Assembly (NCBI RefSeq): GCF_020166345.1
Contig: NZ_JAIUJS010000008.1
Span: 1-64,000 of the forward strand
Source: Winogradskyella vincentii
GTDB taxonomy: Bacteria; Bacteroidota; Bacteroidia; Flavobacteriales; Flavobacteriaceae
DNA: 64,000 nucleotides
Direction of reading: 5' to 3'
Notes under the pieces: model-generated
What the model saw: only the letters and a program-made list of their open reading frames with translations
What the model was told of the DNA's origin: nothing
The model's database searches: none
Made by a program: the position numbers and the translations under genes
Shown here: piece after piece, positions 37,217-45,920 of the stretch
How the letters are laid out: each line of letters starts with the position of its first letter
How positions within the stretch are numbered: position 1 is the first letter of the stretch

Positions 37217-39478
37217 ATGAATTTTAAACATACCGTATTAGCAATTGTTACAGTATCATTAATTAATATATCCTGCAATGATTCAACAAAAACAGAAATT
37301 TCAATGGATGAAAAAGAGCCATCTAAAACCTATGTAGGTGAATCTATAACACATGCGTTTGATGCAGAAATAGATGCTTTAATAAGTCAAATGACATTAG
37401 AAGAAAAAACGGGAATGCTACATGGTACAAGTATGTTTTCTACCGCAGGTGTAGAACGCTTAGGAGTGCCTGAATTGAAAATGGCAGATGGACCTTTAGG
37501 TGTACGTGAAGAGATTTCAAGAGATTCTTGGGCACCTGCCGGATTAGATAATGATTTTGCCACGTACTATCCTGCTGGAGGTGGACTTTCTGCTACATGG
37601 AATACTGAACTGGCCTATTCATTTGGATTTAGTGTTGGCCAAGAAACTCGCGCGAGAGATAAGGACGTGTTGTTATCTCCTGCTATTAATATTATTAGAA
37701 CGCCTTTAGGAGGTAGAACCTATGAATACTTTACGGAAGATCCGTTTCTAAATAAAAAACTCACGGTTCCTTTTGTAGTTGGTATGCAAGAAAATGATGT
37801 TGCGGTTTGCGTAAAACACTATGCCGCTAATAATCAAGAAACCAACAGAGATTTTGTAGATGTACAGATAGATGAACGTGCACTGCGTGAAATTTATTTA
37901 CCGGCATTCAAAGATGCAGTGGTAGATGCAAAGGCCTATAGTATGATGGGAGCATACAACAAATTTAGGGGAGAATACTTGTGTGAAAATGGCTATATGC
38001 TAAACGATGTTTTAAGAGATGAATGGGGATTTGAAGGGATAGTTATTTCAGATTGGAACGCTGTACATACATCAGTAAAATCCTTAAGAAGTGGTCTAGA
38101 TATTGAGATGGGAACTCCTAAACCTTTTAATGAATTTTATTTGGCAGATCCATTGATCGACTCCATTAAAGTTGGGAAAATGTCAGAAGCAGAACTTGAC
38201 ATACATCTAAAAAGAATATTACGATTGATGCATACCGTAAAGAGCATGGGCAACGATAAGCGCAAAAAAGGAAGCATAAATACTGAGGCTCACTTTATGG
38301 ATGCTTACGATATAGCTAAAGAGTCGGTTGTTCTATTAAAAAATAGTAATGACTTATTGCCAATAAACATATCTGAAATTAAATCTATTGCGGTAATTGG
38401 TAATAATGCTATGAAGAAGAACGCATTAGGAGGATTTGGAGCTGGTGTTAAAACCAAACGTGAGGTGACTCCTTTTGAAGGTCTACAAAATAGACTACCA
38501 GAATCTATCAAAATTAATTATGCAGAAGGTTATCTTGAAAGATATGCACCCAAAAAGAAAGGTGCTGTGGGTCAAGTAGCAGAAGTTGGTGAAGTAACCC
38601 AGGAACAGCTAACTACAATAGATGAATTGGATACTAAGCTATTAGATGAAGCGCTTAGCGCGGCCAAAAATTCTGATATAACCGTAATTTTTGCAGGTTC
38701 AAATCGTGATTATGAAACGGAGGCTTCTGATAGAGCAGATTTAGAACTTCCTTTTGGACAGGTAGAACTAATTGAGGAAGTTCTTAAAGTCAATCCAAAT
38801 ACAATTGTGGTTATGATTGGTGGCGCACCATTCAATTTAAATACTATAGAGCAAAAATCATCAGCTTTGGTATGGAGCTGGTTCAATGGTTCTGAAGGAG
38901 GAAATGCCCTAGCAGATGTATTATTAGGAACTGTTAATCCATCAGGAAAGCTGCCATGGACTATGCCTAAAGCATTAGACGATTCTCCTGCACATGCAAC
39001 TAATAGTTTTCCAGGTGATGAGTCGGTATTGTATGAAGAAGGCATTTTGGTGGGATACCGTTGGTTTGACACAAAAAATGTAGAACCCTTATATCCATTT
39101 GGTTATGGGCTTTCTTATACATCTTTTGGTATTAAAAACGCTAAAACTGATAAGAATGAGTATACTAAAGAGGAGACTATTTTAATTACGGTTGATGTTG
39201 AAAATACTGGAGGCATGGATGGAAAAGAGGTTGTACAATTATATGTTAGTAAATCAGATTCTCAAGTTGAAAGAGCTGAAAAGGAATTAAAAGGATTTAA
39301 AAAGGTGATGGTAACCTCTGGACAAAGTAAAAAGGTTACTTTAGAATTACCAGTTAAAGAATTAGCGTACTATGATGTTTCCCAAAAAGCTTGGACAGTA
39401 GAACAGGGCAGTTATAGTTTGAGAATTGGTAATTCATCAAGAAATATTACATCAGAGGTTACAATTAATGTAAAATAA
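37217..39478 (+). CDS. Glycoside hydrolase family 3 beta-glucosidase-like lipoprotein
   Basis: The ATG at 37217 gives 753 residues with a lipoprotein signal (LINISC, cysteine at residue 20). A GTG at 37160 keeps the frame but would bury the signal. Order: GH3 N-terminal barrel with the nucleophile aspartate in GIVISDWNAVH, the (alpha/beta)6 sandwich (about 370-620) and a C-terminal fibronectin-III-like domain. GH3 enzymes release glucose or other sugars from beta-linked oligosaccharides; exact specificity cannot be read here. The lipid anchor places it at the periplasmic or outer-membrane face. It is not adjacent to the SusC/D locus. Confidence 0.9.
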   Translation: MNFKHTVLAIVTVSLINISCNDSTKTEISMDEKEPSKTYVGESITHAFDAEIDALISQMTLEEKTGMLHGTSMFSTAGVERLGVPELKMADGPLGVREEISRDSWAPAGLDNDFATYYPAGGGLSATWNTELAYSFGFSVGQETRARDKDVLLSPAINIIRTPLGGRTYEYFTEDPFLNKKLTVPFVVGMQENDVAVCVKHYAANNQETNRDFVDVQIDERALREIYLPAFKDAVVDAKAYSMMGAYNKFRGEYLCENGYMLNDVLRDEWGFEGIVISDWNAVHTSVKSLRSGLDIEMGTPKPFNEFYLADPLIDSIKVGKMSEAELDIHLKRILRLMHTVKSMGNDKRKKGSINTEAHFMDAYDIAKESVVLLKNSNDLLPINISEIKSIAVIGNNAMKKNALGGFGAGVKTKREVTPFEGLQNRLPESIKINYAEGYLERYAPKKKGAVGQVAEVGEVTQEQLTTIDELDTKLLDEALSAAKNSDITVIFAGSNRDYETEASDRADLELPFGQVELIEEVLKVNPNTIVVMIGGAPFNLNTIEQKSSALVWSWFNGSEGGNALADVLLGTVNPSGKLPWTMPKALDDSPAHATNSFPGDESVLYEEGILVGYRWFDTKNVEPLYPFGYGLSYTSFGIKNAKTDKNEYTKEETILITVDVENTGGMDGKEVVQLYVSKSDSQVERAEKELKGFKKVMVTSGQSKKVTLELPVKELAYYDVSQKAWTVEQGSYSLRIGNSSRNITSEVTINVK

Positions 39479-39503
39479 AACTGGTAGGTTTTCAGAGATG
39501 GAA

Positions 39504-40181
39504 TTAACTAATAATTCTGCCATCTCCCATAGTTATAATTCTGTCTGTTTGTTTTGCGAAATCTTCATCGTGCGTAACAATAAGTAAGGAGAGGTTTTGT
39601 TCGTCACTTAATTGTCTAAAAATATTAAAGACATTATCAGCATTGTGGCTATCAAGGTTGCCCGTAGGCTCATCGCCCATTATAATTGATGGATTGTTAA
39701 TGAGTGCTCTTGCGATTGCAACACGTTGTTTTTCTCCACCAGAAATCTGAGATGCACGTTTAGTTGCGAGGTGCTCAATATTTAGTATTTTCAATTTGTC
39801 ATGACCGTCTGAGATTATTTCTTCAATGGATTTCTCTCCCAATTTTTTTGCAGGTAGTATTACGTTTTCTAGAACTGAGAATTCAGGCAATAAATAATGA
39901 AACTGAAACACAAATCCGACGTACTTATTTCTAATATATGACAGCTCATTGCGTTCAGCCCCAGTTATAAGCTGATTGTTGAGTAATAATTCACCATCAT
40001 AATCTGTATCCATTGTAGACAATATGTATAATAGCGTAGATTTTCCACAACCAGACTTACCCATAATTGAAGTGAATTCGCCTTTGTTTATCTTAAAATT
40101 AATGTCTTTAAGGACATGGAATAAAACAGGTTTTCTAAAATATTTGTTGATATGTCTTGCTTCTAAAATTGGTTCCATCAT
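39504..40181 (-). CDS. ABC transporter ATP-binding protein (LolD/MacB type)
   Basis: This 225-residue ATPase has Walker A GKSGCGKST, signature ISGGEKQR, Walker B IIMGDEPTG and the H-loop in VTHDED. It is the type that powers MacB/LolCDE-like mechanotransmission systems. Its start overlaps the permease stop by 4 bp. It is the last gene of a four-gene operon with a WG-repeat protein, a lipid-anchored adaptor and an FtsX-type permease, whose promoter carries a TGA-N6-TCA site. Confidence 0.93.
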   Translation of the reverse strand: MMEPILEARHINKYFRKPVLFHVLKDINFKINKGEFTSIMGKSGCGKSTLLYILSTMDTDYDGELLLNNQLITGAERNELSYIRNKYVGFVFQFHYLLPEFSVLENVILPAKKLGEKSIEEIISDGHDKLKILNIEHLATKRASQISGGEKQRVAIARALINNPSIIMGDEPTGNLDSHNADNVFNIFRQLSDEQNLSLLIVTHDEDFAKQTDRIITMGDGRIIS

Positions 40182-41440
40182 TGTCCTCTTATAATTTTAA
40201 CTGGATCAATTTTTTCTGCCCTTTTAGATGGTAAATAACCCGCAATAAATGTAGATATCATTGCAAAACTAAAGCCTATAAGAAAGAATAATGGATTTAG
40301 ATTTATGGGATAGGTCTCAATAGTTGGTAAGGCTTCCGTATTAAATGGCAATGTGCCTATAAAGTTGGCCAATCCAAAACCAATTAAAAGCCCTAAAATT
40401 CCGCCTACAAACCCAATAATCATTGCCTGACTCATAAATATAAGCTGAACGTCTCTGCCAGAGAAACCTGTGGCTTTGAGAATAGCAATATCATTCATCT
40501 TTTCATAGATTAACATATTAAGAATGTTATAAATCCCAAATCCGGCTACTATTAAAAGTGTGATGGAAACAGCATATGTAATTAGGTTTCTAACGGTTGT
40601 TCCTGTTTCAAATTGCGCATTTGCAGTTTGTATATCAATGGCTCTTAAATTAAACTGATTTTCAATTTCCTTGGATAATTGTGGTGCTATGTTAATATCA
40701 TATAACTTTAGGTTTAAATCTGTGATATAGTTTTTTGGCTTTCCTAGAATCCGCTGAATCGTTTTTATATTAGTAAAGCTTTGTATGGCATCGACATCTG
40801 CTATACCACTTTGATAAATACCTACAATTTTTAATGGGAAGAAACCACCTTCAAGAGGACTGACCTGGACACGATCTCCAATTTTTAAAGACATTTTTTC
40901 TGCAATTCCAGCACCAATAATTATGCTGTTGTCAATATTGTTTAAAGCTGTAGCAGATCCTTCAATGATATAATTGTTGAGGTTAAAATGCTCAACTTCC
41001 TTAATGGGTTCAAAGCCGGTAAGGTTGCCGCCAATTTCAATAGAACCAGCGATATAAAATATCTGAGTTTTAATTTGAGGTAAAACAGCTTCAACATTGC
41101 TATTGTTAGACAAATAATCTATTATAGGCAAAACATTGTGAATTTTCTTCTGGGTTATTTTGGGCTTAATAGAATGAACAACTTTAATACTGTTATTGAG
41201 TTCTTCGTATAGACTTATAGGTTGTTGGTTAGAGGGTTTAATTTCATTATAAATATGAATTTGCGGAGTCTGATTTAATATGAGGTCATCTAACATAGTG
41301 TTTAAACCTGTCATAAAACATACTAAGGTAATGTAGGCACCTATACCAAAAGTGACTCCTAAAGCGGCAATGCTTGTCTGCTTTACCTTGGTTAGTAAAT
41401 GAGTTTTAGCAATGTTTAAGATTAAATTCCAGTTAACCAT
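40178..41440 (-). CDS. FtsX-type ABC transporter permease
   Basis: This 420-residue MacB/LolC-like permease has one N-terminal transmembrane helix (about 17-40), a large periplasmic domain (about 50-290) and three C-terminal helices in the FtsX domain, ending with the characteristic GYLPSKRAEKIDPVKIIRG. With the adjacent ATPase and adaptor it forms a tripartite exporter-like unit. The substrate is unknown. Confidence 0.9.
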   Translation of the reverse strand: MVNWNLILNIAKTHLLTKVKQTSIAALGVTFGIGAYITLVCFMTGLNTMLDDLILNQTPQIHIYNEIKPSNQQPISLYEELNNSIKVVHSIKPKITQKKIHNVLPIIDYLSNNSNVEAVLPQIKTQIFYIAGSIEIGGNLTGFEPIKEVEHFNLNNYIIEGSATALNNIDNSIIIGAGIAEKMSLKIGDRVQVSPLEGGFFPLKIVGIYQSGIADVDAIQSFTNIKTIQRILGKPKNYITDLNLKLYDINIAPQLSKEIENQFNLRAIDIQTANAQFETGTTVRNLITYAVSITLLIVAGFGIYNILNMLIYEKMNDIAILKATGFSGRDVQLIFMSQAMIIGFVGGILGLLIGFGLANFIGTLPFNTEALPTIETYPINLNPLFFLIGFSFAMISTFIAGYLPSKRAEKIDPVKIIRGQ

Positions 41441-42519
41441 TATTCTGGTTTGTAAATGATTGTGTTTTCTGAAATGCCTGATTTTATTTCTGCAAATTCC
41501 ATACTCTGCAATCCAAGTTCCACAGTTTTTAAACCATCTTCTGTTGAGACTTTGTCGTTGTCAATCAAATAAGATTTTGGTATGGTTAAAACATTATCAT
41601 GTTTGGCAATTATTATGTTAGCTTCACCAGAAAGTCCAGGGTAAAGCCTTTCAGGGACTTCAGTAAATATTGCCTCAACCAAAAAGGTTTGATTGCGAAC
41701 ATCCTTCTTAGGGTAAATTTTTGTAATTGATGCATCAAAAACGGTGTTATTATAAGCATCTAAGGTGACGAGTACTTTTTGCCCTAGGGTTATACTAATT
41801 ATGTCAACTTCGTCTATAAGCATCTCAATGATAAAATTATTTCTGCTACCAATGGATGCAAGAGGTTCCTGTGTATTTACAATTTCTCCAGGTTCTTTGT
41901 ATAATGCGTATAATTTACCATCAATCTTACTTTTAATAGTGAAATCTTTGGTGTTAATAAGAGAAGTTTCATAGTTGTTTTCGGCCTGTTTTAACAACAC
42001 CTTTAATTCATTTTCTGTTCTCTTAAATTTATCTTTTAAAAGTTTTAATGAATTTTTAGATAGTTCATAATTTAATTTCTTGGTATCATACTGTGCTTTA
42101 GATCCTATATTTTGTTTCCATAAATTAGATTGTCTAAAATAATTAATGGAGTCGTCCTTAAACTTCAATTTGGCAGCTTCAATTTCATTTCTGATGTCAT
42201 TTAATATAGTTGCTTCACCTTTATAGTTTTGATAAGCCAAATCTGCCGCAAGCCTATTGTTTTGCGCGTTAAGTTTGGGGGAATTATTTATAATTTGGAG
42301 TAATGGTTGATTTTTAATTACAATGTCACCTTCTTCAACTAAGTTTTCTTGCAAAATTCCAGAAACTATTGAATGTACCTGGTATAAGCTGTCTGGTTGA
42401 ACTGTAACCGAAGCATATACGGATTCTGTAATTGAGTTTTTTGTAGCTGTAGTGTGTTCCTTATTATTTGAACAATCAAAGAATAGGATTAAAAAGAGAA
42501 CTAAATAATATAATCTCAT
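41440..42519 (-). CDS. Periplasmic adaptor (membrane fusion) lipoprotein
   Basis: This 359-residue HlyD/MacA-like adaptor has a lipoprotein signal (LFFDC, cysteine at residue 16), a barrel-sandwich hybrid split by a long coiled-coil hairpin (about 100-190) and a beta-barrel region. It links the inner-membrane permease to an outer-membrane exit. No TolC-like gene is adjacent, so the exit duct must be encoded elsewhere. It shares one base with the permease gene and lies 5 bp after the WG-repeat gene. Confidence 0.88.
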   Translation of the reverse strand: MRLYYLVLFLILFFDCSNNKEHTTATKNSITESVYASVTVQPDSLYQVHSIVSGILQENLVEEGDIVIKNQPLLQIINNSPKLNAQNNRLAADLAYQNYKGEATILNDIRNEIEAAKLKFKDDSINYFRQSNLWKQNIGSKAQYDTKKLNYELSKNSLKLLKDKFKRTENELKVLLKQAENNYETSLINTKDFTIKSKIDGKLYALYKEPGEIVNTQEPLASIGSRNNFIIEMLIDEVDIISITLGQKVLVTLDAYNNTVFDASITKIYPKKDVRNQTFLVEAIFTEVPERLYPGLSGEANIIIAKHDNVLTIPKSYLIDNDKVSTEDGLKTVELGLQSMEFAEIKSGISENTIIYKPE

Positions 42520-42524
42520 TAAAG

Positions 42525-43139
42525 TTATTGTTTATACTTTTTTATGGTCCAAGTATTATCCATGTTCTGAGTAGCAATTAAGTTGTCAGATATGAATTTT
42601 GATTTAATTCTAGGAGGTTTGCCTAAGAAGTTTTTTTCTAAGGTAACATGAGTTGGTTTTTTATTGAAATAATAAACAATTTCACCATTGATATCAATAG
42701 CAACTTCCATATAATCATATTCAATCATCTGTTTATCTAGAACATCATTTTTACCCAATACATTTTTGTAGAGCTTAATAACAGTGGCCTTACCATTTTT
42801 AAATTCAGTCGCATTTAAAAATTGTGGTTTTAAAATAGCATTACCCTTTTTATCAATATACCCGAAATAGGAAATACCTTCTTTCTCAGATGAGATTAAA
42901 CATCGATCTGAATTAAAAACCGGGTACTTGTTTCCATTAATAGTAGAAACAACAACATCATTTCTAAAATCAACAAGTAGTTCACCTTCTTGGTTAATAA
43001 ATGCCCATTTTTCACCTTTTTTAATAGCCATCACACCATCATGTATAGGTGAAATGAAATCTAATCCGCTTAAGGATTGTGCAAATACTGTTAACGGAAT
43101 AATCAATAGTAAAACGGATAAACTCAGTGCTTTTTTCAT
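42525..43139 (-). CDS. WG-repeat secreted protein
   Basis: This 204-residue protein has a signal peptide (about 1-20, ending VFAQ) and at least two WG-type beta repeats: KKGEKWAFINQEGELLV and FGYIDKKGNAILKPQF. WG repeats are found in many secreted Bacteroidota proteins; no activity is known. It is the first gene of the exporter operon, and its start lies about 20 bp after the initiation point predicted for the Crp/Fnr-type promoter at 43165-43207. Confidence 0.75.
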   Translation of the reverse strand: MKKALSLSVLLLIIPLTVFAQSLSGLDFISPIHDGVMAIKKGEKWAFINQEGELLVDFRNDVVVSTINGNKYPVFNSDRCLISSEKEGISYFGYIDKKGNAILKPQFLNATEFKNGKATVIKLYKNVLGKNDVLDKQMIEYDYMEVAIDINGEIVYYFNKKPTHVTLEKNFLGKPPRIKSKFISDNLIATQNMDNTWTIKKYKQ

Positions 43140-43164
43140 GACATAAGCCTTTAAAATTATGGCT

Positions 43165-43207
43165 TAAATGTAAAATACGATGTCGTATTAAACAATGACT
43201 AAAATCA
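43165..43207 (-). promoter_or_regulatory. TGA-N6-TCA activator promoter of the exporter operon
   Basis: Palindrome TGACTAAAATCA (43196-43207), centre 43201.5. On the minus strand a -7 element TACATTTA occupies 43172-43165, ending 36.5 bp from the centre, the same spacing as in the other sites of this cluster. The transcript would start near 43160 and serve 43139 to 39504. Confidence 0.75.
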
Positions 43208-43224
43208 CTCTTTATGGGTAATCC

Positions 43225-43524
43225 TTATTTTGTGTTTTTTATAACTGAAACAATATCAGATTTTTGTAATACACCAGATTGACGCCAGACTTGTTTTCCA
43301 TTTTTAAATAAGAGCATTGTTGGGACACCTCTAACCTGATAAGTACTTGCGAGAGCTTGATTTTTATCCACATCTATTTTCACAATTTTAATATTGTCAC
43401 CCAATTCATCCTTCACCTCTTTTAGTATTGGAGCTAACATTTTACAAGGACCGCACCAATCAGCATAGAAATCTACCAATACAGGTACTTGTGAATTAAT
43501 TATTTTATTGAAACTAGATTTCAT
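43225..43524 (-). CDS. Thioredoxin
   Basis: This 99-residue single-domain cytosolic thioredoxin has the redox motif WCGPC, cis-proline in GVPTM and normal length. It reduces protein disulfides. It follows the TerB-like gene with a 2-bp gap, so the two are one operon transcribed away from the LOV kinase gene. It is slightly shorter than housekeeping TrxA and may be a stress paralogue. Confidence 0.93.
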   Translation of the reverse strand: MKSSFNKIINSQVPVLVDFYADWCGPCKMLAPILKEVKDELGDNIKIVKIDVDKNQALASTYQVRGVPTMLLFKNGKQVWRQSGVLQKSDIVSVIKNTK

Positions 43525-43526
43525 GA

Positions 43527-43895
43527 TTATATCTTTTTAAATTCTAAATCCAATTTTGCGACATAGGTCAGTTCAGCTTTGTTGATTTTTGAAAATGCGT
43601 AAGCAATATCGTTTGCTGTTTTTAAAATCTTTGACCTGATATTTTTTTCAAACAAATCTGGGTTGTTATTTAAATATCCTACAAAGGATTTAAAACAAAT
43701 GTCTGCTGATTTATTTTCACTTTGCAAATCGTTGAACTGCTTTTTAATGACTTCTAAATTTTTGTCTCCAACATGAAACCAATCACGTTCTAAACAACGT
43801 GATAACTCAGTATATTCCTCAAATGTAAGGTTGCCATCTGCCTTTGCAATTGCGTAAAATAAGGAGCCAATATTTTTGTAAAATTCTGATTTCAT
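43527..43895 (-). CDS. TerB-like small cytosolic protein
   Basis: This 122-residue helical protein opens LFYAIAKADGNLTFEEY, the acidic loop pattern found in TerB-like (tellurite resistance TerB superfamily) proteins. It is otherwise unrecognised and has no signal peptide. It is operonic with thioredoxin and divergent from the LOV kinase gene, sharing its control region, so it likely belongs to the same stress response. Confidence 0.6.
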   Translation of the reverse strand: MKSEFYKNIGSLFYAIAKADGNLTFEEYTELSRCLERDWFHVGDKNLEVIKKQFNDLQSENKSADICFKSFVGYLNNNPDLFEKNIRSKILKTANDIAYAFSKINKAELTYVAKLDLEFKKI

Positions 43896-43966
43896 ATGGT
43901 CTAATAAATTTAATAAAAAGCTAACTATTTACAGTTGAAGTTAATACAAATTTGAAAGGTTGAATG

Positions 43967-44009
43967 TGATAATTGTCATGATTTAACTAGGTCTTAATTC
44001 ATACATTTA
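43967..44009 (+). promoter_or_regulatory. TGA-N6-TCA activator promoter of the LOV kinase operon, possibly bidirectional
   Basis: Palindrome TGATAATTGTCA (43967-43978) and -7 element TACATTTA (44002-44009), 36.5 bp from centre to element end. Initiation is expected near 44014, about 23 bp before the kinase ATG. On the other strand at the mirror distance (43943-43936) the sequence is TAACTTCA, a weaker -7 match that could serve the TerB-like/thioredoxin genes. The site would make the system autoregulated. Confidence 0.75.
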
Positions 44010-44036
44010 TTAATAAGGCTTAATACATTTTGTTGT

Positions 44037-45920
44037 ATGCTAAGACAAGACCAGGAAATATTCAACATTCTTTTAGAAACCGTTTCTGAAGCGGTGGTGA
44101 TTGTTAACCAAGATCAGAAAATCGTTGAGGTTAATAGATCCGCAGAGGTAATTTTCGGTTATGATAACGAAGAAATTAAAGGAAAGCCATTAAATGTATT
44201 AATGCCATCTAATTATCATGATTCCCATAAGGTTCATTTTAAAAATTTTATTGAACAGATGGGCAATAAAAAGATGGCAAAATCCATGGACGTTTTTGGG
44301 CTCAATAAGCTTGGTGACATAATTCCAATTGAAGTACAACTAAATCCTTTTAAAATTTATGATAAGACCTATGTAATGGCCTTAATTAAGGATGTTACTA
44401 AACAGAAGGAAACAGAGTTAGACTATATGCTAAGAAGCAAGGCTTTGGAGTCAGCAAGCAATGGAATAATAATTACTGATGCGTTAAGACCAGATAACCC
44501 TATAATATATTGTAACAAAGCTTTTATAAAACTTACAGGTTATTCCAATAAAGAAGTGGTCCATAAGAATTGTAGATTTTTACAAGGTGAAGACCGAGAA
44601 CAAAAAGAACTTGATAAACTAAGAAGAGCCATTAAAAATGGGAAAAGTTGCCTGGTAACTCTTCGAAATTATAGAAAAGATGGGAGTCTATTCTGGAATG
44701 ATCTTTATATCACACCAATAACAAACAATGACGGGATAATTACCAACTATATCGGAATTCAAAATGATGTTACTGAACGTGTAAAATCAGAGCAAGAAAG
44801 AAGTCATTTCGCAACAATATTCAATGAAAGTTTAAATGAGATATATGTATTTGATGCTAAAACATTATTGTTTTTATCAGCTAATACAGGCGCCTTAAAA
44901 AATTTAGGCTATTCAGAGGATGAATTGAAAAAAATGACACCTTTCGATTTAAAGAATGAAGTAGATGAAGAAAGTTACCGAAAAGCATATTTTGATCCAT
45001 TAACAACTAAAGCAACAGAGAAAGTTGAATATGAAACCATACATGTAAGAAAAGACGGTAGTATATACCCTGTTAATGTACATTTACAGCTGTCCTATCT
45101 AAGCGGTAAACCTGTTTTAGTTGCCATTGTTCTTGATATTACGGAACAAAAGAATTACCTGCAAAAACTTGAGAATACTGTTAAAGAAAGAACAGAGCAG
45201 TTAAGAATAGCATTGAGCAAGGAAAAAGAGCTTAATGAACTTAAAACTAAATTTTTATCTCTTGTGTCACATGAATTTAAAACACCGCTAAGCGGTATTT
45301 CTACTTCAGTGATGTTGCTAGAAAAGTATCAGAAAGAAACTGAGCAAAAAAAACGAGAAAAGCACTTAAATACTATTAAGGAAAAAGTGCAGTATTTAAA
45401 TGCAATTTTAAATGATTTTCTATCTATTGAGAGACTAGAATCAGGCACTGTTAATTATAAAATAAGTGACTTTAATTTAAGCAAGGTTATAAACGAGGTG
45501 GTTTATAATGCCAATATGCTTTTAAAAGAAGGACAGCATATAAAATACCCAATTAACATTGATCATATGACCATGCGTCAAGATGAAAGGATATTAGAAC
45601 TGATTTTATCCAATGTTGTGCTTAATGCCATTAAATACTCAGCCGAAAATACATGTATTGATATTACAATTGAGCAAAACAAAAACAATACAAAAATTAG
45701 GGTTAAAGATGAAGGCGTTGGTATTCCAAAAGAAGATTTGGAGAATGTATTCACACGCTATTTTAGAGCTGAAAATGTTGTAAATATTAGAGGAACAGGT
45801 ATTGGTCTCAACATTGCTAAAACACATGCCGAAAACTTAGGAGGTGAAATTACTTTACAAAGTGAAGAAAATAAAGGAACAACAGTAACGATTAATATAC
45901 CATCTAGATATGATAGCTAA
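44037..45920 (+). CDS. Soluble PAS-LOV-PAS sensor histidine kinase
   Basis: This 627-residue kinase has no signal or membrane segment, so it is cytosolic. PAS1 (about 5-122) has FGYDNEEIKGKPLNVLMP, then His64 at the position of the FixL haem-ligand histidine. The second domain (about 132-250) is a LOV domain: NCRFLQG with the photoactive Cys179, and the flavin-contact residues Asn211 and Asn221 in the NYRKDGSLFWN motif and Gln242. A third PAS (about 258-372), a coiled coil, the H-box SLVSHEFKTPLSG with His412 and an HATPase (DEGVGIP, GTGIGLNIA) follow. It overlaps the response regulator gene by 11 bp. Blue-light sensing is strongly indicated; oxygen or redox input is possible. Confidence 0.9.
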   Translation: MLRQDQEIFNILLETVSEAVVIVNQDQKIVEVNRSAEVIFGYDNEEIKGKPLNVLMPSNYHDSHKVHFKNFIEQMGNKKMAKSMDVFGLNKLGDIIPIEVQLNPFKIYDKTYVMALIKDVTKQKETELDYMLRSKALESASNGIIITDALRPDNPIIYCNKAFIKLTGYSNKEVVHKNCRFLQGEDREQKELDKLRRAIKNGKSCLVTLRNYRKDGSLFWNDLYITPITNNDGIITNYIGIQNDVTERVKSEQERSHFATIFNESLNEIYVFDAKTLLFLSANTGALKNLGYSEDELKKMTPFDLKNEVDEESYRKAYFDPLTTKATEKVEYETIHVRKDGSIYPVNVHLQLSYLSGKPVLVAIVLDITEQKNYLQKLENTVKERTEQLRIALSKEKELNELKTKFLSLVSHEFKTPLSGISTSVMLLEKYQKETEQKKREKHLNTIKEKVQYLNAILNDFLSIERLESGTVNYKISDFNLSKVINEVVYNANMLLKEGQHIKYPINIDHMTMRQDERILELILSNVVLNAIKYSAENTCIDITIEQNKNNTKIRVKDEGVGIPKEDLENVFTRYFRAENVVNIRGTGIGLNIAKTHAENLGGEITLQSEENKGTTVTINIPSRYDS

